Both the position numbers and the translations under genes were made by a program. DNA of 48,597 nt from an uncultured bacterium (GTDB taxonomy: Bacteria > Bacillota_I > Bacilli_A > RF39 > UBA660), in assembly GCA_949296605.1 (NCBI GenBank), contig CASFPB010000025.1, positions 1-48,597 of the forward strand. The letters run 5' to 3'. A model generated the notes under the pieces. The model ran no database searches, was not told where the DNA came from, and saw nothing but the letters and a program-made list of their open reading frames with translations. Positions 15,576 through 23,930 of this stretch are shown piece by piece. Positions within the stretch are counted from its first letter, which is position 1. Each line of letters starts with the position of its first letter.

Positions 15576-18206
15576 ATGGAAAAATATGTATATTTGTTTA
15601 ATGAAGGAAACAAAGATATGAGAAATCTTCTAGGGGGAAAAGGTGCTAATTTAGCTGAAATGACTAACATTGGTATGCCAGTTCCTAGTGGATTTACAGT
15701 TACAACAGAAGCTTGTAATAAATATTATGAAGATGGTAAGGTATTAGCTGATTCAATAATTGATGAAATAAAAGTAAATCTTACTAAATTAGAAGAAAAA
15801 ACGGGTAAAAAATTTGGTGATTTAAATAATCCACTTTTAGTAAGTGTTAGAAGTGGTGCTAGAGCTAGTATGCCTGGAATGATGGATACAGTTTTAAATT
15901 TAGGTTTAAATGATGAAATAGCTGCATCTTTTGCTGAAAAAATAAATAATAAAAGGTTTGTATATGATTCTTATAGAAGATTTATTCAAATGTTTGCAGA
16001 TGTAGTAAAAGGATATTCAAAAAGTAAATTTGAAATTATTATTGATGAAGTAAAGGAAAATAAAGGTGTAAAAGACGATATTGATTTAGATGAAGAAGAT
16101 ATGGGGACACTTGTAAATAGATTTAAAGATGCTTATAAGGAATTTGCAGGTGAAGATTTTCCACAAGATCCATTTACTCAATTAATTGAAGCAGTAAAAG
16201 CTGTATTTAGAAGTTGGAATAATGAAAGAGCTATATATTATAGAAGAATTAACGATATTCCATCTAGTTGGGGAACAGCAGTAAATGTTCAAGAAATGGT
16301 TTATGGTAATAGTGGAAATACATCTGGAACAGGTGTTGCATTTACTAGAAATCCTGCTACTGGAGAAAAGAAATTATTTGGAGAATATCTAATTAATGCA
16401 CAAGGTGAAGATGTTGTTGCTGGTATTAGAACTCCATCTGAAATCGAAACATTAAAAGAAGAAATGCCAGATGTTTATAAACAATTTGCTGAAATTGCTC
16501 AAAAACTAGAAGATCATTATAATGATATGCAAGATATGGAATTTACAATAGAAAATGGTAAATTATTTATACTTCAAACAAGAAATGGTAAAAGAACTGC
16601 ATCAGCTGCAGTTAAAATTGCTGTTGATTTAGTAAATGAAGGAAGAATCTCAAAAGAAGACGCTGTATTAATGGTTGATCCAAAGCAATTAGATGCATTA
16701 CTTCATCCGACATTTACACAAGATGCTTTAAAAAATGGTAAAGTAATAGGTAGAGGTCTTGCTGCATCTCCTGGAGCTGGTAGTGGAAAAATATACTTTA
16801 ATGCTGCAGATGTAATTAAAGCAAAAGAAAATAAAGAAGATGCTATTTTAGTAAGATTAGAAACTTCACCAGAAGATATTGAAGGAATGAATTCAAGCAA
16901 AGGTGTATTAACTATTCGTGGTGGAATGACTTCTCATGCGGCAGTAGTTGCTCGTGGTATGGGTATTTGTTGTGTATCAGGAGTTGGAACATTTGCTTTA
17001 AACGAAGCAGAAAAAACTTTAAAGACTGAAGATGGTAAAGTATTTAAAGAAGGAGATTATATTTCAATTGATGGATCTACTGGCTTAGTTTATGAAGGTA
17101 AACTTGAAATGCAAGAAGCATCAATTAGTGGTGATTTTAAAACATTTATGTCTTGGGCAGACGAAGCTAGAGATTTAAAAATTAGAACTAATGCTGATAC
17201 ACCAAGAGATGCAAAACAAGCAAAAGAATTTGGTGCAGAAGGTATTGGACTTTGTAGAACAGAACATATGTTTTTTGAAAAAGATAGAATATTTAATTTT
17301 AGAAAAATGATATGTGCAACTACTGTTGAAGAAAGAAAGAAAGCATTAGAAAAAATTCTTCCATATCAAAGAAAAGATTTTGAAGAATTGTATGAAGCAA
17401 TGGCACCATATAGTGTTGTTATAAGATACTTAGATCCACCACTACATGAATTCTTACCAAAATTACCACATGAAATTAAAGAACTTGCAGATGATTTAGG
17501 TAAAAGTGTTGAAGAATTACATCACATTATTGATTCATTAAAAGAATTTAATCCAATGATGGGACATCGTGGTTGTCGTTTGGCAATAACTTATCCAGAA
17601 ATTGCAGAAATGCAAACAAGAGCTGTTATTGAAGCAGCAATAAATGTTGGTAAAAAAGGTATAAAAGTTACGCCTGAAATTATGATTCCATTAGTAGGGG
17701 ACGTTAATGAATTAAAATATGTTAAGGAAATAGTTACAAAAACTGCTGATGAAATAATTAAGGAAGCTAATGTTGAATTAAAATATGAAGTTGGAACAAT
17801 GATTGAAATTCCAAGAGCTGCATTACTTGCTGATAGAATTGCAAAAGAAGCTGATTTCTTTAGCTTTGGAACTAACGATTTAACACAAATGACTTATGGT
17901 TTTAGCCGTGATGATGCTGGTAAATTCTTAAATTCGTATTATGAAAAAGGAATATTTGAATCTGATCCATTTGCTCGAATTGATGCTGACGGTGTTGGAT
18001 TATTATTAAAAATGGCTAGTGAAAAAGGACGTAGTGTTAATGAAAATATTAGCTTGGGTATTTGTGGAGAACATGGTGGAGATCCATCTAGTATTGCATT
18101 ATGTGATTCTTTAAGATTTAATTATGTTTCTTGTTCACCATTTAGAGTGCCAATTGCAAGGCTTGCTGCTGCTCAAGCTGCAATAAGAAGAAAAAGAAAT
18201 AATTAA
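15576..18206 (+). CDS. ppdK: Pyruvate, phosphate dikinase
   Basis: An 876-residue enzyme that interconverts pyruvate, ATP and phosphate with PEP, AMP and pyrophosphate. The N-terminal ATP-grasp domain starts with GGKGANLAEM. The central swivelling domain has the phosphohistidine motif GGMTSHAAVVARGMG (H454). The C-terminal PEP/pyruvate barrel has FGTNDLTQMTYGFSRDD and the catalytic C830 in GICGEHGGDP. Length is normal. In anaerobes it often serves in glycolysis or PEP formation. Its last codons are repeated 865 bp downstream as part of a direct repeat. Confidence 0.97.
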   Translation: MEKYVYLFNEGNKDMRNLLGGKGANLAEMTNIGMPVPSGFTVTTEACNKYYEDGKVLADSIIDEIKVNLTKLEEKTGKKFGDLNNPLLVSVRSGARASMPGMMDTVLNLGLNDEIAASFAEKINNKRFVYDSYRRFIQMFADVVKGYSKSKFEIIIDEVKENKGVKDDIDLDEEDMGTLVNRFKDAYKEFAGEDFPQDPFTQLIEAVKAVFRSWNNERAIYYRRINDIPSSWGTAVNVQEMVYGNSGNTSGTGVAFTRNPATGEKKLFGEYLINAQGEDVVAGIRTPSEIETLKEEMPDVYKQFAEIAQKLEDHYNDMQDMEFTIENGKLFILQTRNGKRTASAAVKIAVDLVNEGRISKEDAVLMVDPKQLDALLHPTFTQDALKNGKVIGRGLAASPGAGSGKIYFNAADVIKAKENKEDAILVRLETSPEDIEGMNSSKGVLTIRGGMTSHAAVVARGMGICCVSGVGTFALNEAEKTLKTEDGKVFKEGDYISIDGSTGLVYEGKLEMQEASISGDFKTFMSWADEARDLKIRTNADTPRDAKQAKEFGAEGIGLCRTEHMFFEKDRIFNFRKMICATTVEERKKALEKILPYQRKDFEELYEAMAPYSVVIRYLDPPLHEFLPKLPHEIKELADDLGKSVEELHHIIDSLKEFNPMMGHRGCRLAITYPEIAEMQTRAVIEAAINVGKKGIKVTPEIMIPLVGDVNELKYVKEIVTKTADEIIKEANVELKYEVGTMIEIPRAALLADRIAKEADFFSFGTNDLTQMTYGFSRDDAGKFLNSYYEKGIFESDPFARIDADGVGLLLKMASEKGRSVNENISLGICGEHGGDPSSIALCDSLRFNYVSCSPFRVPIARLAAAQAAIRRKRNN

Positions 18207-18283
18207 TATTAATAAATTTATAATTTTTGAATATAATATTAATATATATTGGATTGACATATTCATAAAAATATAGTATATTT
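18175..18283 (+). repeat. 109-bp direct repeat, copy 1 (ppdK tail plus toxin-antitoxin promoter)
   Basis: This matches 19040-19148 with only two substitutions. It holds the last nine codons of ppdK with the stop, an AT-rich spacer and the first antitoxin promoter up to the transcription start. Confidence 0.95.
18254..18282 (+). promoter_or_regulatory. Promoter of the first type III antitoxin RNA
   Basis: TTGACA at 18254-18259 and TATATT at 18277-18282, 17 bp apart. Confidence 0.85.
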
Positions 18284-18288
18284 AAACT

Positions 18289-18413
18289 GCACTGAAAAGT
18301 GTGAAAATGTTTTTCGCTTCTGGATGGTGCGAATAATAAGTGATTCCAGGCGACAATGTTTTTCGCTTCCAGGTGGTGCGACTAATAAATGATCCTGGTT
18401 GAAAATGTAGAAT
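18289..18413 (+). ncRNA. Type III antitoxin RNA 1 (CptI/ToxI-like), two 49-nt repeats
   Basis: Two direct 49-nt repeats (18303-18351 and 18352-18400) and the start of a third lie between a strong promoter and a terminator, upstream of a toxin gene. Each repeat has a conserved GGTGCG core inside a stem. The stem is CTGGA/TCCAG in repeat 1 and CCAGG/CCTGG in repeat 2; three pairs change together, which shows RNA structure is kept. In type III systems the toxin RNase cuts this precursor into single units that inhibit it. Confidence 0.8.
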
Positions 18414-18442
18414 AACTTCATCATAAGATGGAGTTTTCTTTT
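18414..18442 (+). terminator. Attenuating terminator between antitoxin 1 and toxin 1
   Basis: A 9-bp stem with one G-U pair, an ATAA loop and a T-rich run. A terminator here, allowing limited read-through to the toxin, is the standard type III layout. Confidence 0.8.
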
Positions 18443-18476
18443 ACTTTATGATATGATTTTTACGGAGATGATGCAT

Positions 18477-18944
18477 ATGGAAATTAAAATAGGATATTTA
18501 TATCATATAAAAGATCAATACTTTGATATAGTAAATGATGAAAATCTAATGCAAAATCATGAGAAGGGTAAAAAGAGACCAACTTATTTTACTATTAAAG
18601 ATAAAGATATTTTGTGGTTTATACCAATAAGTTCTAAAATTGATAAATATAGAAAGATAATAGATAAAAAACAAGAAAAATATGGTTTTTGCAATACAAT
18701 TATAATAAGAAAAATTGCAGACGAAGATGTTGCGATACTACTTCAAAATGCATTTCCAACGTTAGAAAAATATATAGATCATGTGCACACTGTTGATGGT
18801 ATTCCATTAAAGGTTCCAACTAATTTGCAAAATGAAATCAGAAGCTTGTTTAAAAATATGTTGGGTTTAAAGAAGAGGGGAACAAATTTATTTTTTACTG
18901 ATATAGATAATTTAAAACAAAAGATGTTAGATGAATTGAAATAA
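18477..18944 (+). CDS. Type III toxin-antitoxin endoribonuclease toxin 1 (CptN/ToxN-like)
   Basis: A 155-residue protein beginning MEIKIGYLYHIKDQYFD with the block RPTYFTIKDKDILWFIPISS near residues 34-53 and a C-terminal NLFFTDID motif. I recognise the pattern as the CptIN family of type III toxins, small endoribonucleases neutralised by RNA pseudoknots. Direct evidence for the type is the repeat RNA and terminator just upstream. ATG 18477 was chosen because CGGAG lies 9 bp before it and the second toxin starts at the same residue. Type III systems often act in phage abortive infection. It is about two-thirds identical (103 of 155 by eye) to toxin 2. Confidence 0.82.
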   Translation: MEIKIGYLYHIKDQYFDIVNDENLMQNHEKGKKRPTYFTIKDKDILWFIPISSKIDKYRKIIDKKQEKYGFCNTIIIRKIADEDVAILLQNAFPTLEKYIDHVHTVDGIPLKVPTNLQNEIRSLFKNMLGLKKRGTNLFFTDIDNLKQKMLDELK

Positions 18945-18991
18945 AAATTATTTATAAATATTATTCTTATATAAGGTAAAATAGTTCAAAT

Positions 18992-19037
18992 AGTATTCGT
19001 TTTTGAGAAAAAAACATCCGACGGATACGACAATACT
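18992..19037. other. Unexplained nested inverted repeats at the duplication boundary
   Basis: Outer arms AGTATT (18992-18997) and AATACT (19032-19037) enclose two inner hairpins, GTTTTT/AAAAAC and ATCC/GGAT. The block sits just before the second copy of the direct repeat. It has no coding potential and does not look like a terminator. The rest of 18945-19039 is featureless AT-rich DNA. Confidence 0.4.
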
Positions 19038-19039
19038 AT

Positions 19040-19148
19040 AAGCTGCAATAAGAAGAAAAAGAAATAATTAATATTAATAAACTTATAATTTTTGAATATA
19101 ATATTAATATATATTGGATTGACATATTCATGAAAATATAGTATATTT
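19040..19148 (+). repeat. 109-bp direct repeat, copy 2 (orphan ppdK tail plus promoter)
   Basis: This is the second copy of 18175-18283, 107 of 109 bases identical. Here the ppdK tail (codons AAIRRKRNN and stop, to 19071) has no gene attached. It marks the left edge of the second toxin-antitoxin locus, 865 bp from the first copy. Confidence 0.95.
19119..19147 (+). promoter_or_regulatory. Promoter of the second type III antitoxin RNA
   Basis: TTGACA at 19119-19124 and TATATT at 19142-19147, spacer 17 bp, inside the second copy of the direct repeat. Confidence 0.85.
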
Positions 19149-19153
19149 TAAAT

Positions 19154-19280
19154 GCATTGAAGAAATTCAAATGTAAATGTTAACCGCTCTCAGATGGCGC
19201 GGAATATAAATTATTCTGATTGAGAAATGTAACCGCTCTCGGATGGTGCGGAATATAAATTATTCCGAGTGTAAATATTA
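19154..19280 (+). ncRNA. Type III antitoxin RNA 2, two 49-nt repeats
   Basis: Two 49-nt direct repeats (19181-19229 and 19230-19278) share the TAACCGCTC start and the TGG(T/C)GCG core. Their stems are TCAGA/TCTGA and TCGGA/TCCGA, a compensatory A-T to G-C change. The repeat length equals that of antitoxin 1 but the sequence differs clearly, so each RNA probably serves its own toxin. Confidence 0.78.
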
Positions 19281-19313
19281 GAAAACTTCTATTTTAAATA
19301 GAGTTTTCTTTTC
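19281..19313 (+). terminator. Attenuating terminator between antitoxin 2 and toxin 2
   Basis: A long stem, GAAAACT plus CTATTT paired with AAATAGAGTTTTC, with one bulged T and a T-rich tail. Confidence 0.8.
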
Positions 19314-19346
19314 GTATATGATAAAATAAATTTTAGGGGGATAATA

Positions 19347-19820
19347 ATGGAAATAAAAACTGGTTATTTATATCATATAAAAGATGAATTTTTTGATAAT
19401 ATAAATGATAATGGTATAATGATTAATCATGAAAATGGTCACTCAAGACCAACATATTTTACAATTAAAGATAAAGATATATTGTGGTTTATACCGATTA
19501 GTAGTAAGGTTGATAAATATAAAAAAATAATAAGTAAAAAACTTCAAAAAAATGGTGTTTGTAAAACAATTATGATTAATAGAATAGGAAATGAGGAAGT
19601 AGCAATACTTATTCAAAATGCATTTCCGACAATTTTAAAATATATTGATCATCCACACATAATTAATGGAAAGCCATTAAAAGTCATTAAAACTTTAAAA
19701 AATGAAATCTTGTATAATTTTAAATATACTATGATGTTGAAAAACAAAGGTGTAAATTTATTTTTCACTGATATTGATAGAATTAAAGAAAAAATGTTAG
19801 AAGAATTAAAAAGAAAATAA
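19347..19820 (+). CDS. Type III toxin-antitoxin endoribonuclease toxin 2 (CptN/ToxN-like)
   Basis: A 157-residue paralog of toxin 1 with the same MEIK.GYLYHIKD start, RPTYFTIKDKDILWFIPISSK core and VNLFFTDID end. It aligns to toxin 1 without gaps but differs at about a third of residues, while the DNA upstream of the antitoxins is nearly identical between the loci. AGGGGGA precedes the ATG. It may be expressed by read-through of the terminator upstream. The next gene follows after 25 bp with no clear terminator between. Confidence 0.82.
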   Translation: MEIKTGYLYHIKDEFFDNINDNGIMINHENGHSRPTYFTIKDKDILWFIPISSKVDKYKKIISKKLQKNGVCKTIMINRIGNEEVAILIQNAFPTILKYIDHPHIINGKPLKVIKTLKNEILYNFKYTMMLKNKGVNLFFTDIDRIKEKMLEELKRK

Positions 19821-19845
19821 TTTATTTAAAGGAAAGGATTTTTTT

Positions 19846-20376
19846 ATGTTAGAAATAATTGGAACTATATTTATTATTATTGTTGGTTGCCTTAGTCATT
19901 TTTTATATGATTTAACAAATCATAATAAAATAATAGGATATTTTGCTGCTGTAAATGAATCAACGTGGGAACATTTAAAATTAGTTATATTCCCAACATT
20001 TTTATGGTTAATAGTAGAATATCATTTTTACTTTAATAATCCTATGTTATTTTTTGCTAGATTTATTAGTTTACTAGTTATGTTAATAATTATTCCATTA
20101 ATATTTTATACTTATATTCATTTTACTAAAAAATCTATTTTATTTGTTGATATAAGTAGTTTTGTAATTGCAATTATTATTGGCCAATTAGTTTTTATTA
20201 ATCTTATTAAAATAAATCTTTCTAATATTTTTCTAACACATATTGGTATAATTGGTTTGTTATTTATATTTTTTGTATATATAATGAATACATATACACC
20301 TAAAAAAATATTTTTGAATAAAGATCCTATAACTAAAAAATATGGAATAAAAGGACATTATGATAAGAAAAAATAG
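19846..20376 (+). CDS. DUF6512-type integral membrane protein
   Basis: A 176-residue protein with about five membrane segments. The segment LSHFLYDLTNHNKIIGYFAAVNESTWEHLKL is typical of the DUF6512 family, with conserved His, Asn, Glu and Trp residues near the membrane. The function of the family is not known. AAGGAAAGG precedes the start, and it may share read-through transcripts with toxin 2. Confidence 0.75.
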   Translation: MLEIIGTIFIIIVGCLSHFLYDLTNHNKIIGYFAAVNESTWEHLKLVIFPTFLWLIVEYHFYFNNPMLFFARFISLLVMLIIIPLIFYTYIHFTKKSILFVDISSFVIAIIIGQLVFINLIKINLSNIFLTHIGIIGLLFIFFVYIMNTYTPKKIFLNKDPITKKYGIKGHYDKKK

Positions 20377-20421
20377 TGTTCTTTTTTTAATAATTTCATA
20401 ATATATGGTGAAGTAGATATA

Positions 20422-20937
20422 ATGCATTCAAGGAATTATGATTTATATAATCAATATTATGATTTTTATACTCCAGTATTTCAAAATAATAATCAATATA
20501 AAGCTATTGAATTAATTACGTTTTATGAAGCTATTGAATTAATTAAAAACTCTATAAAAGATGAATTAGAAGATGAACTTTTTTATAATGAGTTAATTAA
20601 TAATGCTCCTTCTGAAATAGAAAAAGAAATAATAAAAGATATTAGAAATGACGAAAGAGAACATAATAAAATATTAAGGAATTTATATTTTCAATTTACT
20701 GGTAAAAAAATACCATTTGATGAATTAGTAAAATCATATAATAAATCATTAAATTATAAAGAAGGAATTGAAAAAGCTTTTTTTGGAGAGTTAAATGCAG
20801 TTGTTAAATATAGAAAAATATTAGGAACGGTGCCTAGTGGAGAAAATTATACATTGTTAATGTCAATAATGACTGATGAATTAATACATGCTAATAAATA
20901 TAATTATTTAATCAATAAATTAAATATAGTAAATTAA
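20422..20937 (+). CDS. Ferritin-like (rubrerythrin-type) protein
   Basis: A 171-residue, largely helical protein with paired ExxH-type metal motifs: YEAIELI and DEREHNKIL in the first half, and GELNAVVKY and DELIHANKYNYL in the second. These are the di-iron ligands of the ferritin-like fold. A role in peroxide or iron handling is likely but not shown. There is no rubredoxin-type CxxC domain. The 3' end overlaps the convergent gene by 18 bp. Confidence 0.78.
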   Translation: MHSRNYDLYNQYYDFYTPVFQNNNQYKAIELITFYEAIELIKNSIKDELEDELFYNELINNAPSEIEKEIIKDIRNDEREHNKILRNLYFQFTGKKIPFDELVKSYNKSLNYKEGIEKAFFGELNAVVKYRKILGTVPSGENYTLLMSIMTDELIHANKYNYLINKLNIVN

Positions 20938-21297
20938 AATTGGAATTATAATTAATGCAATAGATAAAATAATATATAGGTTTATTTTAAATATTTCTAA
21001 TGGAGTTGTGCATTTATTGGGATTTTGTGTATCAATGTATATACAAAATTTTTCTTTTATTTGGGGATCAAAGCCTAATATTTTGTATTTGGTTTTATCA
21101 CTTATATTATAAACTTCGTTTTTATATTTATAAGTATAAAAATATAATCTAATGTTTTTTTGATATGTTGTTCTTATTGTTTTATCGGTGCAAATAGCTT
21201 CAATTTTTTGCATATTTTTTAATTTATTTTTAAATAATATTATTTTATATATTAAAATTAATGCAATTGAATAAGAAATAATAAAAATGTAGTTCAT
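20920..21297 (-). CDS. Two-pass membrane protein, DUF3592-like
   Basis: A 125-residue protein with N- and C-terminal transmembrane segments (about 3-22 and 104-124) flanking a small beta-rich soluble part (YKYKNEVYNISDKTKY...FCIYIDTQNPNKC). The layout and the YIDPxNP-like motif recall DUF3592 proteins; function unknown. GAGGT lies 7 bp before the start. It converges on and overlaps the ferritin-like gene. Confidence 0.6.
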   Translation of the reverse strand: MNYIFIISYSIALILIYKIILFKNKLKNMQKIEAICTDKTIRTTYQKNIRLYFYTYKYKNEVYNISDKTKYKILGFDPQIKEKFCIYIDTQNPNKCTTPLEIFKINLYIILSIALIIIPILIYYI

Positions 21298-21326
21298 ATG
21301 TTTACCTCATTTAATTGATAACATAA

Positions 21327-22780
<1,454 letters not shown>

Positions 22781-22788
<8 letters not shown>

Positions 22789-23149
22789 TATCTTCTTTTT
22801 TATTTATTCCAAGCATACCTCCAGCTACACCAATTAATATTAAAATAATATAATAAATGATAGTTGTTATGTTAAAGAAGTTTTTGGCAGTAAATAAATT
22901 TATAATAATTAATACTAAAAGTAGTAATAAAGAAGTTTTAAGCCCAGCAATGTAACCTTTATTAGTTGCTTTTTTACCATTTTTGTAACTTAATATAAAA
23001 AATACTGATATATTAAATATAAATAATATTAGATTTGTTATTGTTGAATTTACTCCAATTAGATTTAATAAACTACAAATAAATACTAATAAAATAACAA
23101 AAATACTATAATAACCTAATGATTTTAGTAATAATTTCAAAATAATCAC
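22781..23149 (-). CDS. TIGR04086-family membrane protein
   Basis: A 122-residue protein with four hydrophobic helices and the motif YKNGKKATNKGYIAGLKTS between the second and third. This fits the TIGR04086/YrzE family, which in Bacilli is also found near tgt. Function unknown. It converges on the pilin-like gene with an 8-bp overlap. Confidence 0.75.
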
Positions 23150-23212
23150 CTAATTAATAGTATGTAGTGATTAAAATAATATGAATAGTATCATAATATA
23201 AGTGGTGATATT

Positions 23213-23860
23213 ATGGAACTTTTTACTGTTCTATTTAGAACTTTATTTTTTTACTTTTTTGTTTTATTTGCATATCGTTTGATGGGAAAAAGAGAAATAG
23301 GGCAATTAGGGGTAATAGATTTAATTGTTTCGATTCTTATTGCAGAATTAGTTGCTATATCTATTGAAGAAACTGAAAATCCTATTTATTTAACAATAAT
23401 TCCGATTGCATTATTAGTTTTTTTGGAAATTGGTTTTGCTTATGTTGCTATTAAGTCTCGAAAGTTTAGAATTATTTTTGATGGTAAACCATCATTAATT
23501 ATTTGTAATGGAAAAATTAATTATAAAGAGATGGTAAAGCAAAGATATTCCTTAGATGATTTACTTATTAGTTTAAGACAACAAGGTATTAAAGATTTAG
23601 ATATAGTTGAATATGCTTTTTTAGAACCTAATGGAGAGTTATCAGTTTTTAAATATAATTTATTTAAACTTAAAAGTAGTTATCCGATGCCTTTAATTTT
23701 AGATGGCTGTATACAAAATAGTTCACTTAAACACATAAAAAAAACAGAAGATTGGTTAAATGAAGAATTGAGTAGTAAAAATTTATCTTCCAAAGATATC
23801 TTTTATGCTTTTTATAAAAATAAAAAAATATATATAATTAAGAAAACAGAGGTTAAATAA
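23213..23860 (+). CDS. YetF/DUF421-family membrane protein
   Basis: A 215-residue protein with three N-terminal membrane helices including the conserved YRLMGKREIGQLGVIDLIVSI. A cytoplasmic DUF421 domain follows (PSLIICNGKINYKEMVKQRYSLDDLLISLRQQGI, VEYAFLEPNGELSVF). Such proteins are common in spore formers (YetF, YdfS, YrbG) and their function is not settled. GTGGTGAT precedes the start and a terminator follows. Confidence 0.9.
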   Translation: MELFTVLFRTLFFYFFVLFAYRLMGKREIGQLGVIDLIVSILIAELVAISIEETENPIYLTIIPIALLVFLEIGFAYVAIKSRKFRIIFDGKPSLIICNGKINYKEMVKQRYSLDDLLISLRQQGIKDLDIVEYAFLEPNGELSVFKYNLFKLKSSYPMPLILDGCIQNSSLKHIKKTEDWLNEELSSKNLSSKDIFYAFYKNKKIYIIKKTEVK

Positions 23861-23868
23861 TTTTTCTA

Positions 23869-23896
23869 AAAAAAGACTATGTCTTTTTTAATTTTT
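23869..23896 (+). terminator. Terminator after the YetF gene
   Basis: A 9-bp stem AAAAAAGAC/GTCTTTTTT with a TAT loop and a following T-rich tail. Confidence 0.85.
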
Positions 23897-23930
23897 ATGC
23901 TATACTATAAATAATAGTAGGGTGAGTCAA

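Noticed and set aside
18303-19278. Reading the antitoxin repeats as a CRISPR array
   Set aside because: There are only two contiguous 49-nt units per locus, with no spacers and no cas genes; promoter, terminator and toxin fit a type III toxin-antitoxin system instead.
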